Assembly (NCBI GenBank): GCA_963744905.1 | Contig: CAVUUV010000008.1 | Coordinates: 80,413 to 144,412 of the forward strand | From: DATFFO01 sp963744905 | Lineage (GTDB): Bacteria; Actinomycetota; Acidimicrobiia; Spongiisociales; ZC4RG35 | Length of the DNA: 64,000 nucleotides | Direction: 5' to 3' | In this document: positions 9,523-18,466 of the stretch, one piece after another | Position numbering within the stretch: position 1 is the stretch's first letter | How the letters are laid out: each line of letters starts with the position of its first letter | Made by a program: the position numbers and the translations under genes | Notes under the pieces: generated by a model | Databases searched by the model: none | Told to the model about the DNA's origin: nothing | What the model saw: only the letters and a program-made list of their open reading frames with translations

Positions 9523-10182
9523 ATGTACATCGTGATCGCAGGAGCCGGACGGGTCGGCGGCCGGCTCGCCACGGATCTGGCCGAAGCAGGCAATGACGTC
9601 GTGGTGATCGACAATCGTGCCGCCGCCCTTGACGCTTTGGGTCGCGACTTCAACGGGATCTCCATACCCGGCGAGGCCTACGACGTCGACATCCTCGAAG
9701 AGGCCCAGCTAGGTCGGGCCGACGTGTTCTGCGCTATGACCGACGATGACAACACCAATCTGATGGCTGTCGAAGTGGCCAAGGCGGTGTACAACGTCCC
9801 CCGAGTGATAGCCCGCCTGCACGACCCGGCCCGGGAAGAGTCGTATCGGGCTCTGGGCATCCCCCACATCTCCACCACCAACCTGATCGCATCCGTTGCG
9901 TATGAGTCGATCGTCTCCGAGGAGTTCGCCGTCCACGTCACCTTCAGTGGTGGTGAAGTGGAAGTGATCGAGTTCTATCTCTCCGAGAATGTGCAGGGGA
10001 TGACCGTGGCCGATCTCCAGGTGGATGGCGAGCTGCGGGTGGCGGCCATCCGCCGGGGGGAGCGCACCATCGTCCCCGCCGACACCGAGCCCCTGTTGTC
10101 AGGCGATCTGGTGGTGGCCGCTGCCCATCATGGTGTGAGGCGCCAGATCGAGCGGTTCATCGACAGCGGGGCAGCAAAGTGA
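9523..10182 (+). CDS. trkA: TrkA-family potassium channel regulator, copy 1
   Basis: This cytosolic regulatory subunit of Trk potassium uptake has an RCK N-terminal Rossmann domain (YIVIAGAGRVGGRLA, then VVVIDNR) and an RCK_C domain (GMTVADLQVDGELRVAAIRRG). The ATG at 9523 places the Rossmann strand at the N-terminus as in family members; the 12-residue upstream extension is not used here. It overlaps the second trkA by ATGA. Two TrkA proteins plus one TrkH is the common actinobacterial arrangement. Confidence 0.92.
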   Translation: MYIVIAGAGRVGGRLATDLAEAGNDVVVIDNRAAALDALGRDFNGISIPGEAYDVDILEEAQLGRADVFCAMTDDDNTNLMAVEVAKAVYNVPRVIARLHDPAREESYRALGIPHISTTNLIASVAYESIVSEEFAVHVTFSGGEVEVIEFYLSENVQGMTVADLQVDGELRVAAIRRGERTIVPADTEPLLSGDLVVAAAHHGVRRQIERFIDSGAAK

Positions 10183-10839
10183 AGGTGGTGATAGTGGGAG
10201 GAGGCAAGGTGGGGGGCCACCTGGCCCGGGTCCTCACCCGGGACCGGATCCCTGTGGTGGTCATCGAGGCCAACCCGGATCATGCCCGTGTCCTGGCAGA
10301 GGAATCGAGGGCGCTGGTGCTGGAGGGAGATGGCACCGATGTTCGCATCCAGAAGGAGGCCGACGTCGAACACGCCAACTACCTCGTGGCGGTAACGGGC
10401 AACGACCAGGTCAACCTGGTCGCATGTCAGCTGGCCCGCACCGCCTTCGGTTGCCGACGGGTCCTGGCCCGGGTCAACGACCCACGTAATGATCGCACCT
10501 TCGAGGCATTGGGGGTCCCCTGGGTCTCGGTCACCGACCTCCTGGTCCAAATCCTGGGCCAGCACCTCGACGTCGCCGACCTGAACCGGGTCGCCTCCCT
10601 GGGCAAGGGCGAGGCGGGTCTGATCGAGATCGAGGTGCCGGCCTGGTCGGACCCCGGCCGAGGTAGCATCGCTGAACCTGCCCGATTCGACCGTCCTGGC
10701 CGCCATCCGACGCCAGGAGACGATCATCATCCCCGATGGCTCAGCTCTGATCGGTCCCGGCGACCGGATCATGGTGGTCACCTTCACCAGCAACGAAGAA
10801 GAGGTACGACGGGTGATACGAGGAGAACCCGGGTCATGA
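10179..10839 (+). CDS. trkA: TrkA-family regulator, copy 2 (frameshifted)
   Basis: The first 157 residues are a normal RCK_N domain (VVIVGGGKVGGHLARVL to GLIEIEVPAWSDP). At a run of four C at 10652-10655 the frame goes wrong. Removing one C gives DPAEVASLNLPDSTVLAAIR, a normal RCK_C domain ending at the TGA at 10837-10839. The corrected protein would be about 219 aa. The intact downstream half and the homopolymer suggest a sequencing or assembly error, though a real mutation cannot be excluded. The corrected stop overlaps the next start by ATGA, which also supports the corrected reading. Confidence 0.8.
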
Positions 10840-10982
10840 GCTACCTGCCCGCACCCGGCCTGAGCTCACCCAGGGCAGACCTGGTGGGGGGAGTGCTCCA
10901 CCTACTGGCCGAGATAGGTGCCCTGGCGGCCTTGATCGGGACACTGGCCCTGCTCACCTGGTTGCTGCTCCTGGTGTACTGA
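10836..10982 (+). CDS. 48-aa single-pass membrane protein in trk operon
   Basis: This short ORF begins in the ATGA that ends the corrected trkA copy 2 and stops in TGATG overlapping the trkH start, so it is coupled on both sides. It encodes 48 residues with a polar N-terminus (SYLPAPGLSSPRADLVGG) and one long hydrophobic helix (about residues 25-47, rich in L and A). KdpF in the unrelated Kdp system is a comparable tiny subunit; a role in assembling or stabilising TrkH is an inference from position. Gene callers would often miss it. Confidence 0.6.
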   Translation: MSYLPAPGLSSPRADLVGGVLHLLAEIGALAALIGTLALLTWLLLLVY

Positions 10983-12478
10983 TGCTGCTTCGTCCCCACC
11001 GCGAGGACGCCGAGCTAATCGCCTACTACCTGGGACGGATCTCGTGGGTCGTGGCCGGCACGGGCCTGATCCCGACGGCGGTGGCCGTAGTCGAGCGAGA
11101 GTGGCGACCTCTGGGGTGGTTCCTCACCATGAGCGGCGTGGCTGCCCTTCTCGGGGCTCTGACGGACCGCTACCGACCGGATCCCGGGCGGTCGCTCCGC
11201 TGGGGGGACGGGATGGTCATCGTAGCCCTGACCTGGCTACTGGTGCCCATCCTGGGAGCCATCCCCCTGGCTCTCAGCGGTCATTTCGGGAACCTGGTGC
11301 ACCCCGTATTCGAGTCGATGTCGGGGTTCACAGCCACCGGACTGTCGGTGATGTCCGACGTCGACCACACCCCGGCTTCGCTCACGGTGTGGAGGCAAAC
11401 TACCCAGTTCCTGGGCGGGCAGGGCATAGTCCTGGCCGCCCTCACCGTCTTCGCCGGCGGCGGGATCCTGGCCCTGTATCACGGCGAGGCCCGAGACGAA
11501 CGAATCTTCCCCTCGGTCCGCTCGACCGCTCGCTTCATCTGGCTGGTCTCCATCTGGCACGGAGTGCTCGGGATCACCGCCCTATGGCTGATAGGAGTAT
11601 TCCAGCTCGGATACGAACCGGGACGCGCCCTCCTCCACGGTTATTCGGTTTTCAGCGCCGCCTTCGACACGGGCGGGTTCTCACCCATGTCCACCTCGGT
11701 GGGCTACTACCGATCCTTTCCCTACGAGATCGTCACCATGTGGCTGATGCTGGCCGGGACGCTGTCTTTCGGCGTCCACTATGCCCTGTGGCGGGGACCG
11801 CGCAACATCCTCAAGAATCTGGAGACCAAGACCATGGCGGCGTCTGTGCTGATCACCAGCACACTGGCGGTGATGGGACTGATCCTGGCCGGCACCTACC
11901 ACGACGTGGGCTCTCTGGTCCGGCGCGGCCTATTTCACGTGCTCTCGGCCCACACCTCGACCGGGTTCTCGACCGTGACCGGGCCGGATCTTGCCAAATG
12001 GGGCGGGCTGGCATTCGCCGCCGTTACCACCGCCATGGCTCTGGGCGGTATGGCCTCGTCCACATCGGGTGGGGTCAAGGCCCTCCGGGTCGGCCTGACG
12101 CTGAAGACGCTTCGGAACATGATCCGGGAGACGCTCCTGCCGGAGCACTCCGTCGTCAGACGCAGTTACTTCCAGAACGGCAACCGGCACCTGACCCCCA
12201 CCCTGTCGCAGTCCGTCATGGCGGTCACATTGCTCTTCGTTGCCCTCTACCTGTTCGGGGCGCTGGTGGGAATCTTCTACGGATACCCCCTCCAGGACGC
12301 CCTGTTCGAATCGGTGTCCGCAGCCGGCACGGTCGGGCTCTCGGTGGGGATCAGTGGCGCCGGAATGCCCACCGGACTGGAGATCACCTACATCCTGCTC
12401 ATGTGGGCGGGCCGCCTGGAGTTCATCGCCATATTCTCTCTGCTCGGTTTTGGTCTATCAGCGGTGGCCGGCGAATGA
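10982..12478 (+). CDS. trkH: TrkH-family potassium uptake protein
   Basis: The 498-residue integral membrane protein has the four pore-loop repeats of the Trk/Ktr/HKT superfamily, with selectivity-filter segments TATGLS, DTGGFS, HTSTGFST and AAGTVGLS between multiple hydrophobic helices. With TrkA it takes up potassium. It starts inside the stop of the 48-aa ORF and ends in an ATGA overlap with the next gene, completing a tightly coupled operon. Confidence 0.93.
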   Translation: MLLRPHREDAELIAYYLGRISWVVAGTGLIPTAVAVVEREWRPLGWFLTMSGVAALLGALTDRYRPDPGRSLRWGDGMVIVALTWLLVPILGAIPLALSGHFGNLVHPVFESMSGFTATGLSVMSDVDHTPASLTVWRQTTQFLGGQGIVLAALTVFAGGGILALYHGEARDERIFPSVRSTARFIWLVSIWHGVLGITALWLIGVFQLGYEPGRALLHGYSVFSAAFDTGGFSPMSTSVGYYRSFPYEIVTMWLMLAGTLSFGVHYALWRGPRNILKNLETKTMAASVLITSTLAVMGLILAGTYHDVGSLVRRGLFHVLSAHTSTGFSTVTGPDLAKWGGLAFAAVTTAMALGGMASSTSGGVKALRVGLTLKTLRNMIRETLLPEHSVVRRSYFQNGNRHLTPTLSQSVMAVTLLFVALYLFGALVGIFYGYPLQDALFESVSAAGTVGLSVGISGAGMPTGLEITYILLMWAGRLEFIAIFSLLGFGLSAVAGE

Positions 12479-13062
12479 GAAGGGCGATGGGTCTCTCTTG
12501 CGCCACCCTGGTGGTTGTCCTGGCCTTGGGCAGCCTCCCCGCCAGGGCGCAACGAGCAACTCCCACCACGGTCCCCGGCGTGCCCCTGCTCGATGTGAGC
12601 GATCTCCTCAACGATCTGGAGTTCTGGAACGGCCAACGCATCTCGGTGAGCGGTGAACTGGTGGGCGATTACTCCTACCGATCAGACGGCGTGTGGGTCC
12701 AGATCAACGACGACTCCTACGTCCGTTCTCCGATCGGAGCCGGTGGCACCCCGGTCGGTGCCAACATCGGAATAGGGGCCCGTGTTCCTCGGGAAGTGTT
12801 CGATCGAGGCGTAATCGGACCACCCGGGCGTGATGGGCGTTTTGGCCCCGTGGTCCAGGCCGTGGGTACTTTCCACCACAACGATCCCGCCCTGACGGGC
12901 GAGACCTATCTCCAGGTGGAAGAGATCACGACACTCCAACCGGCGGAGAGCTACCCGGAGCCCGGGGCGGATGTCTGGACGTGGGTTGGCGCCGTGCTGA
13001 TCACGGCGGCAGTGGGAGTGGCTCTACAGACCCGTAGCAGGAGACGAATAGAGCAGGCCTGA
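12475..13062 (+). CDS. secreted/membrane-anchored protein of unknown function
   Basis: The ATG overlaps the trkH stop (ATGA). The 195-residue product has an N-terminal signal peptide (LVVVLALGSLPARA), a central beta-rich region (ISVSGELVGDYSYR, VWVQINDDSY, GTFHHNDPALTGETYLQV) that reads like an OB-fold, and a C-terminal transmembrane helix followed by RSRRRIEQA. This gives an extracytoplasmic domain held by a C-terminal anchor. No named family is recognised. Its place in the trk operon suggests an envelope function linked to ion transport, which is inference. Confidence 0.75.
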   Translation: MRRAMGLSCATLVVVLALGSLPARAQRATPTTVPGVPLLDVSDLLNDLEFWNGQRISVSGELVGDYSYRSDGVWVQINDDSYVRSPIGAGGTPVGANIGIGARVPREVFDRGVIGPPGRDGRFGPVVQAVGTFHHNDPALTGETYLQVEEITTLQPAESYPEPGADVWTWVGAVLITAAVGVALQTRSRRRIEQA

Positions 13063-13143
13063 CCGGGAAAGCCCCGACCAGGAGATCCCGACGAATCCCC
13101 GAGGAACGAGGGGACCCATCCGTCGGAACACACAGGGGGTGGC

Positions 13144-13167
13144 CAGGAGGGGGCATGCCCCCTCCTG
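13144..13167. terminator. bidirectional terminator-like palindrome
   Basis: CAGGAGGGGGCATGCCCCCTCCTG is a perfect 24-bp palindrome in the short gap between the convergent trk operon and proB. There is no clear T-run, but position and stability suit transcription termination in both directions. Confidence 0.6.
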
Positions 13168-13174
13168 ACAATGG

Positions 13175-14242
13175 TTAGACGAACACGGCCAGATCGTCGC
13201 GGTGGATGGCCTCGCCCGCCCCCCGTTGGCCGGCTGCCTCCCGCAGTTCATGGCCGGAGACACGCACCAGACCCCGACCTATCAGGCGACCGGATTGTCC
13301 TCGCACATCGACGGCGTCGCCGGGGCGAAACTCCCCTTCCACGCTCACCACCCCGACGGGAAGCAGCGAGGTACCCGAGTGCACCAGAGCGTTCTCGGCC
13401 CCATCGTCGACCGTGACCGCACCCAGCACGGGTTGACAGAAGGCGATCCATAACTTCCGCGCTGCCAGAGGTGCCGGCCTGGGCTCGACCCAGGTCCCGA
13501 GCTCGAAGCCGTGGACGATCTCCACCAGGGAGGTCCCGGCCCCGGCGACGACCGTCGGGATACCTGACCATGCCGCCATCCTGGCCGCCCCCACTTTCGA
13601 GGCTGCCCCTCCGGAACCGAAAGGCCCCGATCCTGCCAGGTCGTCGAGCCGCTGATCGGTGTGATCGACTGCATCCAGGAACGAGGCCTCCCCTCTCCTG
13701 GGGTCCGAGTCGAACAGACCCGCCGTGTCGGTGAGAATGACCATCAGAGACGCCCCCACCACATGGGACACGATGGCAGCCAGGCGGTCGTTGTCTCCGA
13801 GCCGCAGTTCGTCGACGACGACGGTGTCGTTCTCATTGACGACCGGGACGATGCCCTCTGTCAGCATTCGATCCAAAGACTGACGGGCGTGCAGGTACTG
13901 CTCTCTGTTCGCCAACACGTCGCGGGTGAGCAAGACCTGTCCGGCAATCAGTCCCTGCTCGTCGAAGGCCCTCGTGTAAAGGTGCATGAGCCGGCCCTGG
14001 CCGACGGCGGCCGCCACCTGCAATCCGGGGATGTCCGATGGCCGCTCGTTCAGGCCCAGGGCAGACAGGCCAGAAGCCACCGCCCCGGAGCTGACGAGCG
14101 TGGTCGGATGCCCGGCCCGCCACACTTCCGCAACGGCCCGGGCCGTCCGCTCGACCGCATCCTCGTTCAGCACCCCTGCCGCGTCCACCAGACTGGAAGA
14201 GCCCACCTTGGCCACCAGGCGCCCCTGAACCGGGCGCCTCAC
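13175..14242 (-). CDS. proB: glutamate 5-kinase
   Basis: ProB phosphorylates glutamate in the first step of proline synthesis. The GTG start at 14242 overlaps the obgE stop (GTGA) and follows a strong GGGGAGGAAGAGGA site. The product (355 aa) has the amino-acid kinase domain (VAKVGSSSLVD, VSSGAVASGLSALGL, VPVVNENDTV, LTDTAGLFDSDPR, GSGGAASKVGAARMA) and a C-terminal PUA domain. proA is not in the window. obgE-proB adjacency is common in actinobacteria. Confidence 0.95.
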   Translation of the reverse strand: MRRPVQGRLVAKVGSSSLVDAAGVLNEDAVERTARAVAEVWRAGHPTTLVSSGAVASGLSALGLNERPSDIPGLQVAAAVGQGRLMHLYTRAFDEQGLIAGQVLLTRDVLANREQYLHARQSLDRMLTEGIVPVVNENDTVVVDELRLGDNDRLAAIVSHVVGASLMVILTDTAGLFDSDPRRGEASFLDAVDHTDQRLDDLAGSGPFGSGGAASKVGAARMAAWSGIPTVVAGAGTSLVEIVHGFELGTWVEPRPAPLAARKLWIAFCQPVLGAVTVDDGAENALVHSGTSLLPVGVVSVEGEFRPGDAVDVRGQSGRLIGRGLVRVSGHELREAAGQRGAGEAIHRDDLAVFV

Positions 14243-15519
14243 TCCTCTTCCTCCCCTGCGGCCTCGGTCCACCCGCCCTCTGGCGGAAGCACGTATTCGA
14301 AGCTCAGATCTCCGATCCTCACCTCGTCACCTTCTACGGCCCCGGCCCGAGCCAGGGCCCGATCCACGCCCAGGCGGGCCAGACGATCGGCAGCCATATC
14401 GGCCGCCTCCGGGTTGGTCAGGTCGGAGAATGCCACCGCCCGTCGCGCCGCCAGCCCCTCCACCCGCCAGGCTTCGCCTTCCCTCCCGATCCGAAAAGGC
14501 GGCTCTACGGGACGATGGAGGATATAGCCCGGGCGATCGGGTGCCCGGCGCTCGGCCAGTTCGACGAGGTCGGCCACTGCCCGCACAAACTCACGTAGTC
14601 CGGATCGAGTGATCGAGGAAACCAGGATCGAATCGGGGAGGGCCTCGCCGGCGGCGGCAGCCTCGGGCAGGTCGGCCTTTCCCACCACCACCATCCTCGG
14701 CCTGTCCGCCAGCTCAGACGAATAGCGGCGCAGCTCATCGAGGAGGATCTCGAGTTGGCGTTTCGGCTCCTCCACCTGCAGCGGCGACGGGTCGACCAGA
14801 ACCACCAGGGCCTGGGCTCGCTCCACATGTCTCAGGAACTCGTGGCCCAGGCCTCTGCCCTCGGCCGCCCCCTCGATGAGGCCGGGAATATCTGCCAGAA
14901 CGAATTCGCGCCCGTCCGCCTCGACGACACCCAGATTGGGTTCCAGGGTGGTGAACGGGTAGTCGGCGATCTTGGGTTTGGCCGCCGAAACCACTGAGAT
15001 CAGAGTCGACTTGCCTGCGTTGGGGAAGCCAATCAGGGCCGCATCGGCCAACAGTTTCAGCTCGAGGACGAAGCTCGCCTCGCGCCCATATTCACCCTGC
15101 TCCGCCACCGACGGTGCCCGGTTGGAAGGAGAAACGAATGCGGCGTTGCCCCGGCCACCCCGGCCACCCTCCACGAGGACCACCGACTGGCCTTCCGCCA
15201 CCAGATCGGCCACGAGCTGTCCGTCCTCATCGTAGATACAGGTTCCGGGTGGGACCCCGAGCACCAGATCGCTGCCCGAGCGGCCATGCTGGAGATCTCC
15301 CTGGCCGTGGGTGCCGTTTCCAGCGCGATGATGTGGGTTGCGCTGATAGGTCAGCAGTGAGCTCATCCCGGGATCGACGATGGCGCTCACGTCACCACCC
15401 TTCCCGCCGTTGCCACCGTTGGGCCGACCTCTGGGAAGCCCCCTCCGCCGGACGAACGAGGCCACACCGGCCCCGCCATTGCCACCACGCAGGTGGACGC
15501 GAACCCGGTCGACGAACAT
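14239..15519 (-). CDS. obgE: GTPase ObgE/CgtA
   Basis: Obg is an essential ribosome-associated GTPase acting in 50S maturation and stress control. The 426-residue protein has the glycine-rich Obg fold (RGGNGGAGVASFVRRRG), a G domain with G1 GFPNAGKST at 164-172, G3 DIPGLIEGA and a G4 GKAD, and a C-terminal OCT domain followed by an acidic tail (AAGEEEE). It follows rpmA by 28 bp and is coupled to proB, giving a rplU-rpmA-obgE-proB operon. Confidence 0.97.
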   Translation of the reverse strand: MFVDRVRVHLRGGNGGAGVASFVRRRGLPRGRPNGGNGGKGGDVSAIVDPGMSSLLTYQRNPHHRAGNGTHGQGDLQHGRSGSDLVLGVPPGTCIYDEDGQLVADLVAEGQSVVLVEGGRGGRGNAAFVSPSNRAPSVAEQGEYGREASFVLELKLLADAALIGFPNAGKSTLISVVSAAKPKIADYPFTTLEPNLGVVEADGREFVLADIPGLIEGAAEGRGLGHEFLRHVERAQALVVLVDPSPLQVEEPKRQLEILLDELRRYSSELADRPRMVVVGKADLPEAAAAGEALPDSILVSSITRSGLREFVRAVADLVELAERRAPDRPGYILHRPVEPPFRIGREGEAWRVEGLAARRAVAFSDLTNPEAADMAADRLARLGVDRALARAGAVEGDEVRIGDLSFEYVLPPEGGWTEAAGEEEE

Positions 15520-15547
15520 GGCTGGAGCCCGCCCTGCTGAGGACGGA

Positions 15548-15799
15548 CTAGTCGACGATGACGTCTACGAGGCGACGGCGGTTGCGCTCCCCGTAGCGAA
15601 CCACGCCGGTAGAAAGGGCATAGAGAGTGTCGTCACTCCCCCGCCCCACGTTGTCACCAGGATGAATACGGGTGCCCCGCTGCCGCACGATGATGGCGCC
15701 GGCATTGACAGTCTGGCCGTCGAAGACCTTGGGCCCAAGGCGCTGAGCCGCCGAGTCACGACCGTTCTTGCTGGAACCGCCTGCTTTGGTCTTGGACAT
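15548..15799 (-). CDS. rpmA: 50S ribosomal protein L27
   Basis: The 83-residue protein begins MSKTKAGGSSKNGRDSAAQR and has GAIIVRQRGTRIHPG and VGRGSDDTLYAL, matching bacterial L27. The N-terminus is the processed-free type that reaches towards the peptidyl-transferase centre. GAGGAGGAATAACCC precedes the start. It follows rplU by three bases. Confidence 0.97.
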   Translation of the reverse strand: MSKTKAGGSSKNGRDSAAQRLGPKVFDGQTVNAGAIIVRQRGTRIHPGDNVGRGSDDTLYALSTGVVRYGERNRRRLVDVIVD

Positions 15800-15802
15800 G
15801 GG

Positions 15803-16351
15803 TTATTCCTCCTCTGAGGAGGCGGCCTCCTTGTCGGCTGCCTTCTTGGTACGGGAAGTCTTGGCTTCAGGGGTGTCGGCCTTGGCCGAGGAGGACTTCG
15901 CCGAGGAAGCCTTCGTCGAGGAAGCCTTCGTCGAGGAAGCCTTGGTCGAAGCCTTCTTGGTGGAAGCGGATTTGGCCGGGGATGCTTCCGTTGACTCAGC
16001 CTCTTCCGACGCCTTGGCTGCGGAACGCTTACGGGTCGGCTTCTTCAGATCGATGCTGGTTATCTCCAGCTGGGTGTAGGTCTGGCGGTGTCCCATCTGG
16101 CGGCGATAGCCCGACTTGTTCTTGTACTTGAAGATGTCGATCTTGTCGCCCTTGACCTCACCGAGGATCCGCGCCTTGACGCTGGCATCGGCCAGGCCGT
16201 CGGGGGTGGTCACAGTGTTGCCGTCGTCATCCACGACGAGTATGGGCCGGAACTCGACCTGGTCCTGAGCGCCCTTGATGCGCTCGACCTCGATCACGTC
16301 ACCGGAGCGCACCTTGGCCTGCTTGCCGCCGGCGCGAATGATGGCGTACAT
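15803..16351 (-). CDS. rplU: 50S ribosomal protein L21 with long Lys/Ala/Ser tail
   Basis: Residues 1-103 are a normal L21 (MYAIIRAGGKQAKV, GHRQTYTQLEITSI). Residues 104-182 are a lysine-, alanine- and serine-rich extension with repeated KASSTKASSTKASS units and an acidic end (EAASSEEE), nearly doubling the usual length. Such basic low-complexity tails occur on some actinobacterial ribosomal proteins and may bind nucleic acid. GAGGA lies upstream of the ATG. It leads the rplU-rpmA-obgE-proB operon; its promoter must lie in the 70 bp before, or within, the adjacent MITE-like element. Confidence 0.95.
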   Translation of the reverse strand: MYAIIRAGGKQAKVRSGDVIEVERIKGAQDQVEFRPILVVDDDGNTVTTPDGLADASVKARILGEVKGDKIDIFKYKNKSGYRRQMGHRQTYTQLEITSIDLKKPTRKRSAAKASEEAESTEASPAKSASTKKASTKASSTKASSTKASSAKSSSAKADTPEAKTSRTKKAADKEAASSEEE

Positions 16352-16422
16352 AGAAAAATCCTCGTGAAACGGGGGAACCGGGTTTCAGATTACCAGGCGA
16401 CGAGACTCTGCGACAAAGCGCC

Positions 16423-16589
16423 TAGTGGTGTGTCGCTCAATCAGGGGGACGGTGTCTCCGAGTCATCGGCGTCATCTGGCAAGGAGAAGGGGCACAGTCG
16501 CAGCCGGGGAGCTGCGGCGAGCACTTCGACGCCGCCAGGGGCGCCGAGGGCCGGAGAGCCCGCGCCATCATTTGGGCGACACACCACTA
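16423..16589. mobile_element. 167-bp MITE-like element between rplU and rng
   Basis: The element starts TAGTGGTGTGTCGCTCAATCA and ends with the inverse complement of TAGTGGTGTGTCGC, giving perfect 14-bp terminal inverted repeats with a partial extension. The 139-bp interior has no convincing ORF. One further end of the same type, TAGTGGTGTCTCGCTCAACCA, occurs alone at 32285. It lies five bases after the rng stop and about 70 bp before the rplU start, so it may affect rng termination or rplU expression. Confidence 0.6.
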
Positions 16590-16594
16590 ATAGC

Positions 16595-18163
16595 TCAGTC
16601 GGCATCGATCGAAGTAACGATGGGGATGCCGTTGCGGACCGCTTCCTCGTGGAGGAGAACACCGCGTCCCTCACAATGAGGACAGGGCTCCGAGAAATGC
16701 TCCAGCAGTCCAGCCGACACGTTCTTGCGGGTCATCTCCACCAACCCCAGGTGGGATACGTCGAAGACCTGGGTGCGGGTCTTGTCCTTGGCAAGCGTCT
16801 CCCGCAGCCGTCGCAGAACGGCCTGCTGGTTCTTCTCCTTCTCCATGTCGATGAAGTCGATGACGATGATGCCGCCGATGTCGCGCAGGCGGAGCTGACG
16901 ACCTATCTCTTCGGCTGCCTCCAGATTGTTCTGCAGGACCGTTTCCTCGAGCGAGGACGTGCCAACGAACTTGCCGGTGTTCACGTCGATGACGGTGAGA
17001 GCCTCGGTCCGATCGATGACGAGGTGGCCGCCTGAGGGCAGGTAGACACGCCGCTCCAGCGCCTTGCGCAACTGGTCGTCAACGTGGTACCTCTCGAATA
17101 GGCCCAGATCGGAGTCCTCGTAGAGCTGGACCTTGGAAACGAGATCCGGGGCAGTCGAGCCCAGGTACTCGACAACGCTGTCGTAGGCCTGGCGATCTTC
17201 GATGAGCAGACGCCTGAAATCGGCGGTGAAGTGCTCTCTTATCACCCTGATGAGCAGGTCGGGCTCCTGATACACCAGCCGGGGCGCCCCGCCTCCCGAG
17301 GCCTTTCCGGTGATCTCCTCCCAGGTGCTCACCAACCGGGAGATGTCAGAGGCGATGTCTTCGGCGGTGGCGTGGAGGGCGGCGGTGCGGACGATGACGC
17401 CAAAACCCTCCGGCTTGACGCGGGCGATGACGTCGCGGAGACGGTTGCGCTCCTCTTCGGGGAGACGCCGGCTGATCCCGTGGGCGTCGGAGTCGGGAAC
17501 CAGGACCAGATAGCGACCCGGCAGAGAAGGCTGACCGGTGAGCCGGGCACCCTTGGCACCCATCGGGTCCTTGACCACCTGCACCAGCACCTCATCACCC
17601 TCGGACAGGCTCTCCTCGATGCGAGGAGGCCCGTTGCGGTGCTTCTTCCGGTCGTAGCCCACGTCGGCCGCATAGAGGACCCCGTTCTTGGCCGCTCCGA
17701 AGTCGAGGAAGGAGGCTTCCATGCCCGGAAGAACATTGCGAGTCTTTGCCAGGTAGATGTTGCCCACCATCGAACGTCGGTCCGGGCGGGCTACATAGTG
17801 CTCGACCAGAACCGGGCCCTCGAGGATGACGATCTGGGTCTGATCACCGTTGGAACGGACCAGCATCTGGCGCCGGCCAACATCAGTCGGGATGATGATC
17901 TCTTGCTCGCGCGGCGGCCGACCGTTCGCCTTGGCCGTGTCCCGGTTGTCGGACGAACGCTGCTTCGAGCTGCGCTTGCGCTCTGTCTTCTGCTCGGACC
18001 GCTTGCGGGCAGTCTTCTGGCGCCCGACAGGGCCCGCATCTTCTACGCGACGGACCTCGACCTTCTGACCGCCGATGCGGAAGGTCTTGCGTTCTTCGAG
18101 CGTGTCTCCGTCCGAGGTTGCCTTCTTGAGCACCGTGGGGGTGCGTCGACGGAACAATGACAT
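16595..18163 (-). CDS. rng: ribonuclease E/G
   Basis: This endoribonuclease processes rRNA and initiates mRNA decay. The start at 18163 follows AGGAG; the ORF is open upstream but has no support there. The 522-residue product has a basic N-terminal region (residues 1-85, Lys/Arg-rich), an S1 domain (GNIYLAKTRNVLPGMEASFLD), a 5'-sensor region, and a catalytic DNase I-like domain with VIDVNTGKFVG and IIVIDFIDM supplying the metal-binding Asp residues. CPHCEGRG is the Zn-link. It lacks the long C-terminal degradosome scaffold of E. coli RNase E. Confidence 0.93.
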   Translation of the reverse strand: MSLFRRRTPTVLKKATSDGDTLEERKTFRIGGQKVEVRRVEDAGPVGRQKTARKRSEQKTERKRSSKQRSSDNRDTAKANGRPPREQEIIIPTDVGRRQMLVRSNGDQTQIVILEGPVLVEHYVARPDRRSMVGNIYLAKTRNVLPGMEASFLDFGAAKNGVLYAADVGYDRKKHRNGPPRIEESLSEGDEVLVQVVKDPMGAKGARLTGQPSLPGRYLVLVPDSDAHGISRRLPEEERNRLRDVIARVKPEGFGVIVRTAALHATAEDIASDISRLVSTWEEITGKASGGGAPRLVYQEPDLLIRVIREHFTADFRRLLIEDRQAYDSVVEYLGSTAPDLVSKVQLYEDSDLGLFERYHVDDQLRKALERRVYLPSGGHLVIDRTEALTVIDVNTGKFVGTSSLEETVLQNNLEAAEEIGRQLRLRDIGGIIVIDFIDMEKEKNQQAVLRRLRETLAKDKTRTQVFDVSHLGLVEMTRKNVSAGLLEHFSEPCPHCEGRGVLLHEEAVRNGIPIVTSIDAD

Positions 18164-18466
18164 GTGTAACCACTCCTGGGTAAACGACGTGTAGAGCGGG
18201 AGTCGAACCTGGCGTACGGACCCGCTGGGTGGAATTGGACGATGAGTGACGGCCCTGCGGGCTCTGAAGGCCCGAGATGGTGATGAGAGCCGGCCCCGGT
18301 ATACGGGAGCCGGCCAGTGAATGATCGTGCCAATAGCAAGGCTGTCACCGTCAACTCCGAGGAGGAACCGCACGAATGCGGCGATACCTGAACACTAGCA
18401 GTGTCGTTCGTCGTCTCGACCATCTCTGAAGCCAGGGACTCGCATCCCCCGAACGGGGTGGCCTCA
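18164..18466. other. 303-bp intergenic region upstream of rng
   Basis: No gene or convincing structure is visible. It must hold the rng promoter and any terminator of tdk, both on the minus strand. No strong hairpin with a T-run was found. Confidence 0.4.

Noticed and set aside
11044..12474. A long plus-strand frame overlapping trkH in another phase
   Set aside because: Only its last 195 codons (from 12475) are real; the upstream part is an Arg/Gly/Pro-rich shadow of trkH.
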